A stretch of DNA of 64,000 nucleotides from Sphaerothrix gracilis (GCF_030405905.1 NZ_JASATW010000021.1:40030-104029); one strand, 5' to 3'. Counted from the stretch's first letter, positions 42,543 to 52,517 are shown. Numbers and translations: made by a program. Notes: generated by a model not told the origin, from the letters alone.

Positions 42543-44213
42543 TTACCCCAGTTTTTGCACCAGTTGCAGATTGGTCTCGCTGTTTGTCCCGCGCCTGAGG
42601 GCGCTCCGGGGCAGCACGCGAATCACTTCCTCAACCGTCGTTTTCCCCGCTAGCACCTTTTCAATCGCCGACAGACGGAATGACATAAAGCCAATTTTCT
42701 GCAGATAGCGATGCAGTTGGCTAATTGTTCCTTCGTAAATTAGCTCCCGGATGCGATCGTCGATTTCTAGCAGCTCTACCACCGCTTCTCGGCCTAAATA
42801 GCCTGATTGAAAACAGCGGGCGCAGCCTCGCCCTCGTTGCCAGTTGACGGAGCGCGATCGCTTAGCGTCTAAGCCTAAAACTGCTAAATCTTCAACGCTA
42901 GGCGTATAAGACTCAGCACAGTGAGCACAGACGCGCCGAATGAGGCGCTGGGCAATAATGCCTAGCAGGGCATCGCTAATGAGTCCTGGATCGGGGCCAA
43001 TGTCTTTAATGCGCGGAATAGCGCCAACGGCATCATTAGTGTGCAGCGTGGTAAAAACCAGGTGTCCGGTGAGGGCTGAGCGTACCGCTGTCTCTGCAGT
43101 TTCGCGATCGCGGATCTCCCCTACCATGATGATGTCGGGGTCTTGCCGCAGAATAGAGCGCAGCCCGGCAGCAAAGGTCATGCCAGCTGCTTCATTCACC
43201 TGAGTCTGCGTAATTCGGGGCAGTACGTACTCCACCGGGTCTTCCACGGTGACGACGTTAACGTGCTCGGTAGCAATTTCCTGCAGGCTGGTGTAGAGCG
43301 TACTGGTTTTCCCCGATCCGGTTGGCCCGGTGAAAATGATCATGCCTTGGGGCTGCTGCAGCCAGGTTTTGTAAACCGCTAAGGTCTTGGGTTCAAAGCC
43401 CAGCTTGTCGATGGTTGAAAAGGGATTTTTCCGAGGCAGGAGCCGGACGACGGCTTTCTCACCCCCCACGCAGGGCAGCGTGCTGACCCGCATGTCCATC
43501 CCCAAGTCTGCCTCACTCTCCACGGCATACTGCTCACCAATGCGGCCATCCTGCGGGCGGCGGCTATCGGAGATATCCATGTCGGCCATCACCTTTAGCG
43601 CTACGACCACCCGGCGGCTAATTTCCAGCGGCAGCAGGGTAATATCTCGCAGCACGCCGTCAATGCGATAGCGTACCCGTAGCCCTTCCAAGGTTGGCTC
43701 TAGGTGAATGTCGCTGGCCCGGTTGCGCAGGGCGCTAGAAATAATCGTTTTAATCCGCTCAATTTGCCCATCTGCTTTAGCCAAAGACAGCTCTGTGGTT
43801 TCTGAAATATCTTCAGAAAGATATTCGCCCGTCAGCGGATCGATCAGCGGGCCAGCCGAAATTTGGCTGGGGTCGTAGTGGCGGCTGTGGTACCAGGCTC
43901 GGTAGCACTTGGGCGCAATCGGTACAATATGGATGCGGGTCTGAGTGCGATCGCTCAAATAAGCAATATCAGCTTCACTCAAAGCCACCGGACTGCCTAA
44001 GTAGTAGCAGTTCTGCCAAAGCAGCAGCGGTATGACAGGCGATAGCTGGCGATCGGGAAAGAGCTGAAAGAAACGACGGCTAACTTCTTCGTCTAAAACT
44101 GGCAAATTCAGCTTACCTTGCGGATCGATCAGGAGATCAAGCGCTCCTTGGCAAGTGAGCTTACCTGTTTTGAGCTGTTTCCAAGCAGACAAGGCGCGAA
44201 ACGCGGATTCCAT
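42543..44213 (-). CDS. GspE/PilB-family secretion ATPase (isolated copy)
   Basis: Protein of 556 residues. An N-terminal region (1-130) is only loosely like the MshEN domain of PilB. The ATPase follows: RASDIHLEP, Walker A GPTGSGKTST (about 293-302), Asp box VTVEDPVEYVLPR, Walker B DPDIIMVGEIRDRETAE, His box TLHTNDA, and a C-terminal zinc site (CAHCAESYTP, GRGCARCF, CxxC pairs). It would power type IV pilus or type II pseudopilus assembly. No pilus gene is adjacent, so it is probably a paralogue of the main PilB encoded elsewhere. Confidence 0.9.
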   Translation of the reverse strand: MESAFRALSAWKQLKTGKLTCQGALDLLIDPQGKLNLPVLDEEVSRRFFQLFPDRQLSPVIPLLLWQNCYYLGSPVALSEADIAYLSDRTQTRIHIVPIAPKCYRAWYHSRHYDPSQISAGPLIDPLTGEYLSEDISETTELSLAKADGQIERIKTIISSALRNRASDIHLEPTLEGLRVRYRIDGVLRDITLLPLEISRRVVVALKVMADMDISDSRRPQDGRIGEQYAVESEADLGMDMRVSTLPCVGGEKAVVRLLPRKNPFSTIDKLGFEPKTLAVYKTWLQQPQGMIIFTGPTGSGKTSTLYTSLQEIATEHVNVVTVEDPVEYVLPRITQTQVNEAAGMTFAAGLRSILRQDPDIIMVGEIRDRETAETAVRSALTGHLVFTTLHTNDAVGAIPRIKDIGPDPGLISDALLGIIAQRLIRRVCAHCAESYTPSVEDLAVLGLDAKRSRSVNWQRGRGCARCFQSGYLGREAVVELLEIDDRIRELIYEGTISQLHRYLQKIGFMSFRLSAIEKVLAGKTTVEEVIRVLPRSALRRGTNSETNLQLVQKLG

Positions 44214-44360
44214 GCGGGTCTGTCAATCTGAATGTTTGCTGAGTTTCCTTAAATTTAGCGCTGTGGAAAAGCTGCCTTATTTTTTCCGCAGCGCTATTGA
44301 TGCGGTATAAGACTTTACTTTATGCTAAAGTCTCAGTCTGAGTTGAGGGCAAGCCCCGAC

Positions 44361-45848
44361 TTAATCGTCGTCTTCCCCGCCTTCATCGCTTTCGTCATCG
44401 GCGCCATCGCCTGAAGTCCAAGGCCCCCAGATAGCATAGGTAATGCCGACGCCCTGGCTATTGACAAATAGAGTTCTGCCGTCAGGTGAGAAGCAGGCCC
44501 CGGCAAACTCACTCTCGTCTAGGTTATTGCGAGCGAACTTATAGAGCAAGCCGTCTAGGTCAACCCCTACGACAAACTGCTCACCGCCCCCATCTTCACA
44601 GAGGAAGAGATCGCCAAAGGGAGAAACGGTGACATTGTCAGGCTCATCTAAAGTATCGCCTGACGGAGGAGCCTCAACGATTAGAGTCACCGTCTCTTTT
44701 TGGGGATTGTATTCCCAAACCTGACCGTTACCGCGAGAGCTATCTACGGCAGGCGGGCCGCCCTGGGTGGCAATGAAGTAAATCACGCCGTTACCATACC
44801 AAGCTCCTTCACCCCGGAAGAAGACGGCCCCGCCTTTCTCCTGTCCTTGAGTCCGAACCTGCTTGTCGTTGGCGTTTTCTTCCGGGATGGGATTGGGATT
44901 GTCGATCTTGACCCATTCCACAGGGTACTCACGACCGGCAGGAATTAAGCCTAGCTGCCCGCCCAAGTTGGGATTATTTGAGGTGTTGACGCCATCGGGA
45001 TACTGCTTAATTTTGAGCGCATAGAGGCTGCCCCCCTGGGCCAAGTTCCCTTTAACGTTGGGGACGAAGCGGTAGAAGCAGCTATCACCACTGTCTTCGG
45101 TTTCGTAAACGTATCCGGTGCGGGGATCTACGGCGACGGCTTCGTGGCTAAAGCGGCCCATGTCTTTTAGGGCCACCGGCGTTACTAAGCCCGTATTGGT
45201 ACCGGCGGGAACTTCAAAGTTGTAGCCGTGATAGATAGGATTGCCGTTGAGATCCAGGGTGCTAGAGAAGGTTTCTTCGCAGCTCACCCAAGATCCCCAA
45301 GGGGTGGGGCCACCGGCACAGTTGCGAATGGTGCCAGAGAGTGAGGCATAGTCTTTGACTAAGCGACGGTTACGGCCCACAACCAAAGTGGTGGTGCCGC
45401 CAGTTGCATTGGGAGCATATCGTTTCTCGGCTGGGGCATCGACCCCTTTGAGGTTGCCGAACTCATCTTCAGTCGGGCTGAGTTCGTGGTTGCGAACCAG
45501 GATAGTGCTGCCGCGCGGGCCAGGAAAAGCTGCCATGCCGTCGTGGTCACCCGGTACGAGGGTACCATCGCTCATGGTCTGGCCGGTGATGGAAAAGGCG
45601 GTGTATTTGAAGCCGCGAGGTAGCTCTAGCAGCGGTACGTTGCGGAGGTCGCCAGCAACGGTGTTAGCCAGATCGGCTGTGTTGCGGGGCAGAGTAGGCC
45701 GGAGGGGGCCATACTTAAACCCGCCCGCAAATTCTGATTCGCGTCCCTGAGCAACGCGGGCATAGAAGGCTTCCAGGGGGGACACCATAGAAACGCCAGC
45801 GGCGGTTACCCCAGCCATTGCCAAAAATCGACGTCTTGAAAAAGACAC
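44361..45848 (-). CDS. PhoX/DUF839-family protein, Tat-exported
   Basis: Protein of 495 residues, GTG start. The Tat signal SRRRFLAMAGVTAAGV predicts export of a folded, metal-bound protein. A beta-propeller follows with PhoX-type features: VRNHELSP, NCAGGPTPWGSWVSCEE, FSHEAVAVDP.TGYVYETEDSGDSCFYR, GEGAWYGNGVIYF and DEPDNVTVSPFGDLFLCEDGG. PhoX enzymes are Ca/Fe alkaline phosphatases that release phosphate from esters. The C-terminus is a short strongly acidic tail (DDESDEGGEDDD). Whether it is an active phosphatase is not proved here. Confidence 0.85.
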   Translation of the reverse strand: MSFSRRRFLAMAGVTAAGVSMVSPLEAFYARVAQGRESEFAGGFKYGPLRPTLPRNTADLANTVAGDLRNVPLLELPRGFKYTAFSITGQTMSDGTLVPGDHDGMAAFPGPRGSTILVRNHELSPTEDEFGNLKGVDAPAEKRYAPNATGGTTTLVVGRNRRLVKDYASLSGTIRNCAGGPTPWGSWVSCEETFSSTLDLNGNPIYHGYNFEVPAGTNTGLVTPVALKDMGRFSHEAVAVDPRTGYVYETEDSGDSCFYRFVPNVKGNLAQGGSLYALKIKQYPDGVNTSNNPNLGGQLGLIPAGREYPVEWVKIDNPNPIPEENANDKQVRTQGQEKGGAVFFRGEGAWYGNGVIYFIATQGGPPAVDSSRGNGQVWEYNPQKETVTLIVEAPPSGDTLDEPDNVTVSPFGDLFLCEDGGGEQFVVGVDLDGLLYKFARNNLDESEFAGACFSPDGRTLFVNSQGVGITYAIWGPWTSGDGADDESDEGGEDDD

Positions 45849-46110
45849 TGTGTTCTTGCCTCTCGGTAGTTGAACTTATCTGTCAGTTCTAGAAACGGTT
45901 AAGTTACAGACCTAAACCTGCTCTACGTAACTGTTTCCACGGAGGAGAATATCAGCCCAGTTTTAATACGGTAATAAGCCCAGGTTATTTCTATTTAATA
46001 AGGGATTAATACAGAATTTACCTGACTAAGAATTAATAAGATAATGTAGCTGATTTGACAAAATATCCACCCATAGGGAAAGTTTGATTCTCAGCCCAGC
46101 TCAACCGTAA

Positions 46111-46698
46111 TTAGTCGAGGGCATCAATTAGCTCAATCAGTTCTGCGTCGGAGATTTCGCCATCCTCTGCTGCTTGAACTAGCTCCTCAACCGGATTGAG
46201 AGTTGCGGGAGATATGCGAGGACGGGGGGATGGGGACGATACGCGGGTGTCCCTGGCGGTGCCGCTGCTGTCTGTTTCTGCGTCAGAGCGATTGAACCCC
46301 AACAGCAGGTAAGACGAATCAAAATAGCTGGCCCATTGGCGAATCTGGCGCGATCGCTGCCAGCCTTCTCGCGGTACGGTGACAACTAAAACAGGCACAA
46401 CCTGACCGTTGTACTCTCCTAACACTGTTACCTGCACTACGCTCAGCTCAGCATTTTGATTAAAGCGGCGCGATACTTCACTGCTGGCTAAAGTTTCCGC
46501 CGCGCTCATGAGTGAAGACAGGCTCTCTCCAGCATAAGGAGACAGGTTGACCCTAAAAGCACCCGTCTCAGCCCTAACCGCAGCCTGAAAGTAAAATAGA
46601 GTCGCTGAGGCGATCGCTACTTTGGCCCCGGTCAGGACGAGGGCGCGGCAGCCTCCTACAATTTTTCTTCCTGCAAGGCTGCGAACGTTCTGAAGCAT
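46111..46698 (-). CDS. Probable secreted protein, unknown function
   Basis: Protein of 195 residues. A hydrophobic N-terminal stretch (about 20-42) ends in VRAE, like a signal peptide. The middle (45-140) has VNLSPYAGESLSSLM and VVQVTVLGEYNGQVVPVLVVTVP strands; a Ser/Pro-rich linker (about 145-165) leads to an acidic C-terminal helix (EELVQAAEDGEISDAELIE). No motif recognised. Monocistronic, with a 383-base divergent region upstream. Confidence 0.6.
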   Translation of the reverse strand: MLQNVRSLAGRKIVGGCRALVLTGAKVAIASATLFYFQAAVRAETGAFRVNLSPYAGESLSSLMSAAETLASSEVSRRFNQNAELSVVQVTVLGEYNGQVVPVLVVTVPREGWQRSRQIRQWASYFDSSYLLLGFNRSDAETDSSGTARDTRVSSPSPRPRISPATLNPVEELVQAAEDGEISDAELIELIDALD

Positions 46699-47081
46699 TT
46701 TTTCTCAATCTCATAAAGCTTAAACGGGAGCTAATCGAGGGTCATCTCAGGAGCGGCTGCTGAGCCAGATAGGGGATTAGCTCTGGCGCTCAGCATCTCA
46801 CCTAGACGTAAAGTTCGGGTTAAAACGGTATTAAAAAGCGGCCTGGCCTCAGAGATCGCAGCCATCAGTAGAGACTTTTGTGACGGATTGCGGCATTTTT
46901 GTCATCCCGGCAAGCGGTCAAGCTACAATGCTTTGCGTGTCTTCTGGTGGGGCTGGCGAATTAGCAGACCCCTGAAGATAGCTGGCGATCGCCGTCTGAT
47001 ACAGTTTGAGGCTATTAAGCTTGAGGCTAGTTTTGGCGTCTAGGCCAGTTCAATCTATGGCAAAAAATTCTGACTGATTTT
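46699..47081. promoter_or_regulatory. 383-base divergent region with a possible rightward promoter
   Basis: TTGTCA (46899-46904) and TACAAT (46924-46929), 19 bases apart, could drive the gene at 47082, leaving a leader of about 145 bases. That leader contains a GGCGATCGCC site at 46984-46993 and two similar GAGGCTA(T/G) stretches. The left part holds no recognisable element. No ORF or RNA gene is supported. Confidence 0.35.
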
Positions 47082-47543
47082 ATGACTCCGACCGCTTATT
47101 CCAACGCAACCGATTTGACCCCCGCAGACTATTTAGTAGTAGGGTTAGCCACCTGCTATACCAAAGAGGACGGTGAAGTTAGCGAAGTAACGGTCGTTGA
47201 ACCTGTTCCTTCGGCCTATCTAGAAGCCGTTCTGAAGGGAGTGCCTACGTCTTACCGCAGTTTGCATGGCACAACGCTGGGCGAAGTTGTGGTTGGGGAC
47301 AGGCCGCAGATGATTGCGGCGGCTGGCGCTGAAGTGCAGTTCTGCAGTGACTTTGCCAGCCGCGCCTTTGCTGCCGCTCGCACCTATCAGTCACGCCCTA
47401 GCGCCCAAGCCCTGGTTCCGGTCGGCACAGACCTCACTGAAATCAACTACTCAACCGAGAAAAAGCGGATCCTCAATGCTCAAAACATTGTCAGCCCCGA
47501 AGACAATGTGAAGCAGCACGAATACACGCACAAAGTGCTCTAG
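47082..47543 (+). CDS. Conserved-looking cyanobacterial protein, unknown function
   Basis: Protein of 153 residues. No signal peptide or membrane helix. Notable stretches: DYLVVGLATCYTKEDGEV near the start, VEPVPSAYLEAVLKGVPTSY, and a C-terminal NYSTEKKRILNAQNIV followed by DNVKQHEYTHKVL. From memory, short proteins with these segments are widespread in cyanobacteria. No function is known to me. A hairpin-like GCCCCACT..AGTGGGC pair lies just downstream, without a T-run. Confidence 0.7.
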   Translation: MTPTAYSNATDLTPADYLVVGLATCYTKEDGEVSEVTVVEPVPSAYLEAVLKGVPTSYRSLHGTTLGEVVVGDRPQMIAAAGAEVQFCSDFASRAFAAARTYQSRPSAQALVPVGTDLTEINYSTEKKRILNAQNIVSPEDNVKQHEYTHKVL

Positions 47544-47622
47544 GTGCCCCACTCAGCGGTTTAGCTTCAGTGGGCTAGGGGGTTGCCATCTTTGGTCGGA
47601 ACATAGATGGCGATCGCTGTAT

Positions 47623-49176
47623 CTAGTGCAGAAAATGACGGATGCCAGTCAACACCATAATCAGACCCAGCTCATTGGCCGCTTTAATCGAGTCTTCATC
47701 GCGGATGCTGCCGCCGGGCTGAATAATTGCCTGAATGCCGGCAGCGGCAGCGGCCCGCACTGAGTCATCGAAAGGGAAAAAACCGTCGCTAGCAAGGGTG
47801 GCTCCCTTGACCTGATCGCCAGCCTGTTCTAGCGCAATTTGCACTGCTCCGACCCGGTTCATCTGTCCGGCCCCGACGCCCAGCGTAACGCGATCGCGGG
47901 CGACAACTATGGCGTTGGACTTGACGTGCTTAACCACTCGCCAGGCAAACAGCAAGTCCTCCAAAACGGCGGCGTTTGGCTTTTTCTCGGTGACAATGTT
48001 CCATTGCGAGGGATCTTCTAAATAGTCATCAGCATCCTGAGCCAGAAAGCCCCCAGCGATCGCCCGCACCGTCTGGGCTGGCCCCTGAGTCAGATGGGGC
48101 AGCACTAGCAGCCGCAAATTTTTCTTTTGGGCTAAGATTTCCTGCGCTTCTGCCGAACAGCCGGGAGCGACCACACATTCTAAGAAGGTTTTGGTTAAGG
48201 CTGTTGCGGTTTCGGCTTCAATGGTTTGATTCAGCGCCACGATGCCGCCAAAGGCTGAAACGCTGTCGGCATTGAACGCCTTTTCGTAGGCCGCGGCTAG
48301 GGTTTCGCCCTGAGCCACGCCGCAGGGATTGGTATGCTTTAGCACCGCTGCCGCTGCCCCCTGATCGGCGGGAAATTCAGCAATGAGCCGCCGCGCTGCT
48401 TCCAAGTCAACTAGATTGTTGTAGCTCAGCTCTTTGCCCTGGAGCTTATCCGCTGTCGCCCAGCCTTCTGGCTGACTCCCCGTTTGGTACCAAACAGCAG
48501 GCTGATGCGGGTTTTCGCCGTAGCGCAGGGTCTGCCGCCGATGGCCACTGAGGGTGAAGCGATCGGGCAGTTCTATATCTTCGTCGGCAATCTGCTGGGA
48601 CAGATAAGCAGCGATCGCCTGATCGTAAGCCGCCGTGTGCCAGAAAGCCTGCAGCGCACAGGACTGGCGAAACTGGGGAGTGACTTCGCCGCTGTTTTGC
48701 CGCATCTGGCTGAGGTAGAGGTCGTACTGCTGCGGGCGGCAAAGCACTGTGAGGTAGGCGTGGTTCTTAGCGGCAGCGCGGATCAGCGTGGGGCCGCCAA
48801 TGTCAATTTGCTCAATCGCTTCGGGTAGGGAGACTTCTGGCTGAGCGATGGTCTGCTCGAAGGGATAGAGGTTGACCACCACCAGATCAAAAGGGCGAAT
48901 ATCGTTATTAGCCAAATCTTGCTGATCTTCAGGCAGGCTAGGACGCGCTAAAATACCGCCATGAATGCGAGGATGCAGGGTTTTCACTCGTCCTGCTAAG
49001 ATCTCAGGCGAACCTGTATAGTCAGAGACTTTAGTGACTGGCAAATCGGCTGCTGCTAGAGCCTGCGCTGTGCCGCCGCTGCTAATCAGCTCAAAATCAA
49101 ATTCCTTGACTAAAACCTGCGCCAGTTCCACCAATCCGGTTTTGTCTGAGGTGCTTAGCAGTGCCAGACGCGCCAT
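47623..49176 (-). CDS. purH: Bifunctional AICAR transformylase / IMP cyclohydrolase
   Basis: Protein of 517 residues from the ATG at 49176 (MARLALLSTSDKTG, the normal N-terminus; a longer frame to 49203 exists). It does the last two steps of purine synthesis, formylating AICAR and closing the ring to IMP. The IMP cyclohydrolase domain (1-195) has ISSGGTAQAL, VKTLHPRIHGGIL, and VNLYPFEQT; the transformylase domain follows with LRYGENPHQPA, LEAARRLI, VLKHTNPCGVA, SDGFFPFDD and the terminal TGIRHFLH. Monocistronic, divergent from the MATE gene. Confidence 0.96.
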   Translation of the reverse strand: MARLALLSTSDKTGLVELAQVLVKEFDFELISSGGTAQALAAADLPVTKVSDYTGSPEILAGRVKTLHPRIHGGILARPSLPEDQQDLANNDIRPFDLVVVNLYPFEQTIAQPEVSLPEAIEQIDIGGPTLIRAAAKNHAYLTVLCRPQQYDLYLSQMRQNSGEVTPQFRQSCALQAFWHTAAYDQAIAAYLSQQIADEDIELPDRFTLSGHRRQTLRYGENPHQPAVWYQTGSQPEGWATADKLQGKELSYNNLVDLEAARRLIAEFPADQGAAAAVLKHTNPCGVAQGETLAAAYEKAFNADSVSAFGGIVALNQTIEAETATALTKTFLECVVAPGCSAEAQEILAQKKNLRLLVLPHLTQGPAQTVRAIAGGFLAQDADDYLEDPSQWNIVTEKKPNAAVLEDLLFAWRVVKHVKSNAIVVARDRVTLGVGAGQMNRVGAVQIALEQAGDQVKGATLASDGFFPFDDSVRAAAAAGIQAIIQPGGSIRDEDSIKAANELGLIMVLTGIRHFLH

Positions 49177-49277
49177 GAATCTACTCTTGCTCCCAAAGTG
49201 CATTACTCAGCATACAGTGCATTTTGGCGTTCCAGGCAGTCAATCTGGAATTGAGTCTGTGAGCGGCTATCGGCTAG

Positions 49278-50741
49278 ATGCGCGTCTCTATGGGTGAACT
49301 AGAGACGCCGCTGTGGTCGCGGTTTTGGCGGCTAGCCGTGGTGAATGTGCTCTCCAACCTCATGGTGCCGCTGGCGGGACTGGTGGATTCTGCCTTTTTA
49401 GGGCACCTCAGCGCCATTCGCTTTTTAGCAGGGGTAGCGATCGCCACGGCCCTGTTCAACTATCTCTATCGTCCCTGCAATTTTCTGCGTATGGGCACCA
49501 CTGGCCCAACCGCTCAGGTGCTGGCGATCGCCGCAACTGACAGCAATTCGCGCGATAGCCCCTCCGCAAGTTTGGCGGCTGAGGCGAACGCGCCCCGACT
49601 GCCCGACGAAGTTTTGCTGATTTTGCTGCGCAACGGCCTGATTGCCTTACTGTTAGGCGCTCTGTTGCTCCTGCTGCAGGTACCCCTGCGAGAGCTGGGG
49701 TTTCGCCTGTTTGAGGTGACACCGCAGGTGGAGGCGGCTGGGCGCAGCTATTTCCAGGCGCGGATCTGGGATGCCCCGGCTACGCTGCTCAACTTTGTGC
49801 TGCTGGGCTGGTTTTTGGGGCGAGAGCAGGGAGGCCGGGTGCTGCTGCTATCGGCCTTGAGCAACGGGGCCAACGTGGTTTTAGACTACTTGCTGATTGT
49901 GCGGTGGGGCTGGCAGAGCTTGGGGGCAGGGGTGGCTACTGCGATGAGCCAGTATCTGATGCTGGCGGTAGGACTGGCCTTGGTGCTGGCTGATGTGCCG
50001 CTGCGGCGCTGGGCGATCGCATCCCAAGTTTTCCATCGTCAGGCGCTAACCCAGACCCTGCGGCTCAATACGAATATCTGGCTGCGCAGCGTTTTGTTTA
50101 TCACGGTCTATGCCCTATTTACCGGCTGGAGCGCTGCCTTGGGGACAACGACGCTGGCCGCTAATATGCTGCTGCTGCAGGTGGTTATTTTAGCGGTCTA
50201 CTTTATCGACGGCTTGGCTTTTGCCACGGAAAGCATCGCGGGCAGTCTCTATGGGGCCAAGACGAGCGATCGCCTGCTGCCGCTGCTGCAACTGGCCGGG
50301 GGGACTGGGCTAGTTTTGGGGGTTAGCATTGCCGTCATTTTCACACTGTTTCCAGGATCGCTGTTTGCCTTGCTGACCAATCACACCGAAATTGTGGCGC
50401 ACATTGCCCATGATGTGCTGTGGCTACTGCCGGTGTTGGGGTTTGGCTCTTTAGCATTTGTCCTCGATGGTTACTTTCTAGGACTGGCAAACGGCATAAT
50501 TTTGCGCAACAGCATGGCCGCAGCGGCGGTTTTTGGCTTTGTCCCTTTGGCGATCGCGAGCTGGCGTTTAGAAACCAATGGCTTGCTGTGGGCGGCGATG
50601 GCTACCTTTATGCTGACGCGGGCAGTTATCTTAGGCACTCAGGTGCCGCGCTCAATCAGCGAACTGGATGACTACGGGGACTCACCGCTGGCTGCAAATA
50701 TAGATCAATCAAGCGATCTAGAAGGCTCAACTGAGGGCTAA
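49278..50741 (+). CDS. MATE-family multidrug efflux transporter
   Basis: Protein of 487 residues with 12 predicted membrane helices and the family's two-fold symmetry. The N-terminal half has LSNLMVPLAGLVDSAFLGHL, the hallmark of DinF-type MATE carriers, and YLYRPCNFLRMGTTGPTAQ. A loop of about 35 residues (85-118) between helices is polar and variable. MATE carriers export cationic or amphiphilic compounds against Na+ or H+. Cyanobacterial homologues are sometimes labelled guanitoxin transporter-like, but no toxin genes are here. Confidence 0.9.
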   Translation: MRVSMGELETPLWSRFWRLAVVNVLSNLMVPLAGLVDSAFLGHLSAIRFLAGVAIATALFNYLYRPCNFLRMGTTGPTAQVLAIAATDSNSRDSPSASLAAEANAPRLPDEVLLILLRNGLIALLLGALLLLLQVPLRELGFRLFEVTPQVEAAGRSYFQARIWDAPATLLNFVLLGWFLGREQGGRVLLLSALSNGANVVLDYLLIVRWGWQSLGAGVATAMSQYLMLAVGLALVLADVPLRRWAIASQVFHRQALTQTLRLNTNIWLRSVLFITVYALFTGWSAALGTTTLAANMLLLQVVILAVYFIDGLAFATESIAGSLYGAKTSDRLLPLLQLAGGTGLVLGVSIAVIFTLFPGSLFALLTNHTEIVAHIAHDVLWLLPVLGFGSLAFVLDGYFLGLANGIILRNSMAAAAVFGFVPLAIASWRLETNGLLWAAMATFMLTRAVILGTQVPRSISELDDYGDSPLAANIDQSSDLEGSTEG

Positions 50742-50781
50742 CCCTTCTAAATCCTAGGGACTGCGTCTCATTACCGCAGCT

Positions 50782-51951
50782 TTAGCGAGACAGTGTTGAA
50801 GCGGTTTCTAAAGGCGGCGTGGGCTGCACAATTTTCCCCACATAAACCATAGAGGGACGAATCAGGATATTGTTCTGGGTCTGCTCTAGGATGTGAGCGG
50901 CCCAGCCCACCATGCGGCTAAGCCCAGCCGTCAGCGTGATCAGGTCAGTGGGGATGCCCAGCAGGTGATAAATAATGCTGAGATAGAAATCAACATTGAC
51001 GTTGACGCCATGCCGCTGGTAGGGAGCCATCGCGGTTTCAACCGCCTCTGCTTTGGTAAACAAATTGCTACCCTGGTTTTGGCTCAGGGTACGGGCGTGA
51101 GTCCGCAAAAAGGGCGCTCGCGGGTCGATCGTTTTGTAGATCCGGTGGCCGAAACCGCTGATGCGCTTGTGCTGCTTCCGCCGCGCTTTGAGCTGTGGCA
51201 AAACCGGCTGGCTATAGTCAATGGCCTCTAGCATTTCAATCACTTCGCCCATAGCGCCGCCGTGGAGACTGCCGCCTAAGGTGCTCAGAGCAGCAGTCAT
51301 GGTGGCGTGTAGATCAGCGCCCGTACTGGCTGCCACTCGTCCAGCAAAGGTGGAGGCGTTAGAACCGTGTTCAGCCAGTAGGCTAAAGCACTGGTCAATG
51401 ATCAAGGCGGCATCGGCTGAGGGGCGCTGGCTGGTGATTTGATAGAGGTAGTTGGCGGCGTGAGACAGGGCCGGATCGTAGTCGGGTAGAGAACGCCCTT
51501 GGCGATAGGCATGATGGGTGGCGATCGCCGTAGTGGCCTGAGCGATTAGGCGGAGGGACTGGTCAATGAGTGCGTCTGTAGAACTGCTCCCATTCTTCAC
51601 GGGAGAATCGGACGGATAGGCGGCGATCGCTGAAACTACTGTACGTAGGGCAACGAGGGGAGAGGCATGACGTAACTGCTCGATAATCACTAAGACAGTT
51701 TCAGGCAGAGCGCGATAGGCAATTAAGCGATCGCGCCAGGCTTGAGCCTCTGAAGGACTGGGCGGCGAGCCGGATAAGAGCAGGTACATTACGGACTCGT
51801 AATCCAGCGTTTTGAGGATATGAGCAATAGGATAGCCTCGGTACAGCAGTCCCAGGTCGTCTGTTCTAAGATCAGAAATGTAGGTTTTGTCAATGAAAAT
51901 GTCTTGCAGGCCGCGATGTAGCACCGGCCCCTCAGCGTGCGCGTCGCCCAT
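50782..51951 (-). CDS. gltA: Citrate synthase
   Basis: Protein of 389 residues. Condenses oxaloacetate and acetyl-CoA to citrate, the entry to the (incomplete or rerouted) cyanobacterial TCA cycle. The catalytic residues are visible: LAEHGSNAST with a substrate His, LHGGAMGEV with the catalytic His, GFGHRIYKTIDPRA, and NVNVDFY with the catalytic Asp. It is of the short Gram-positive-like type. A related 2-methylcitrate synthase cannot be ruled out. Monocistronic; it converges on the MATE gene. Confidence 0.94.
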   Translation of the reverse strand: MGDAHAEGPVLHRGLQDIFIDKTYISDLRTDDLGLLYRGYPIAHILKTLDYESVMYLLLSGSPPSPSEAQAWRDRLIAYRALPETVLVIIEQLRHASPLVALRTVVSAIAAYPSDSPVKNGSSSTDALIDQSLRLIAQATTAIATHHAYRQGRSLPDYDPALSHAANYLYQITSQRPSADAALIIDQCFSLLAEHGSNASTFAGRVAASTGADLHATMTAALSTLGGSLHGGAMGEVIEMLEAIDYSQPVLPQLKARRKQHKRISGFGHRIYKTIDPRAPFLRTHARTLSQNQGSNLFTKAEAVETAMAPYQRHGVNVNVDFYLSIIYHLLGIPTDLITLTAGLSRMVGWAAHILEQTQNNILIRPSMVYVGKIVQPTPPLETASTLSR

Positions 51952-52121
51952 ATTGAAGTCCGCCGTGTCGATAGGCTTTTATCAGACGCTACTCAGCAGC
52001 CCCTCGGCGTCTATCTAGTGACAGGTTTATTGATAGAGCTTCCTGTTCTGGTAGCCAATAGCCCCAAACAGCAACCTGTTCCAAAGTGGATTAGTTCTGC
52101 TCGGAACTAGAGGTTACTTTG

Positions 52122-52517
52122 TCATTCAGTTTTTGTCTCAGCGAAGGTGCTGGCTTCCTGGAACACTTGCACAATGTCAGGTTTATCAGCAGCGATAACG
52201 TTATTGGGGAGATGCTTGTGATGAGGAAAAGTGGACAAATCAGGAAAGTGAGGCGTACTGTCGTAACGGAAAATTATCTGATTGTTCTCTTCCTGAAAGT
52301 GATAGCGATAGTCAATGTGAGTGACTTGATCACCAACTACTAGGAGGGCTTCGCTGACTGCCAGCAGATATTTGCGCTTGAAGCGAATACGGAGCTTGAG
52401 ATTGGCTCGTTCTGGTGTCAGGATAGTGGCGCTGAACTGCTCAACATACAAGTTTGGCAAGCTGATTAGCTGCTGCTCAATACCGTCAAAGTAGGCTGTC
52501 AGTAGCTCACGCGACAT
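52122..52517 (-). CDS. TumE/DUF6516-like toxin of a TA pair
   Basis: Protein of 131 residues. The fold pattern, ISLPNLYVEQFSATI, LKLRIRFKRKYLLAVSEAL, then THIDYRYHFQEENNQIIFRYD, fits the DUF6516 family annotated as TumE-type toxins. A HHKHLP segment near 98-103 suggests a basic/His-rich site. Its start codon lies inside the end of the upstream antitoxin-like gene (11-base overlap), the usual TA coupling. The assignment rests on recalled family similarity. Confidence 0.7.
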   Translation of the reverse strand: MSRELLTAYFDGIEQQLISLPNLYVEQFSATILTPERANLKLRIRFKRKYLLAVSEALLVVGDQVTHIDYRYHFQEENNQIIFRYDSTPHFPDLSTFPHHKHLPNNVIAADKPDIVQVFQEASTFAETKTE

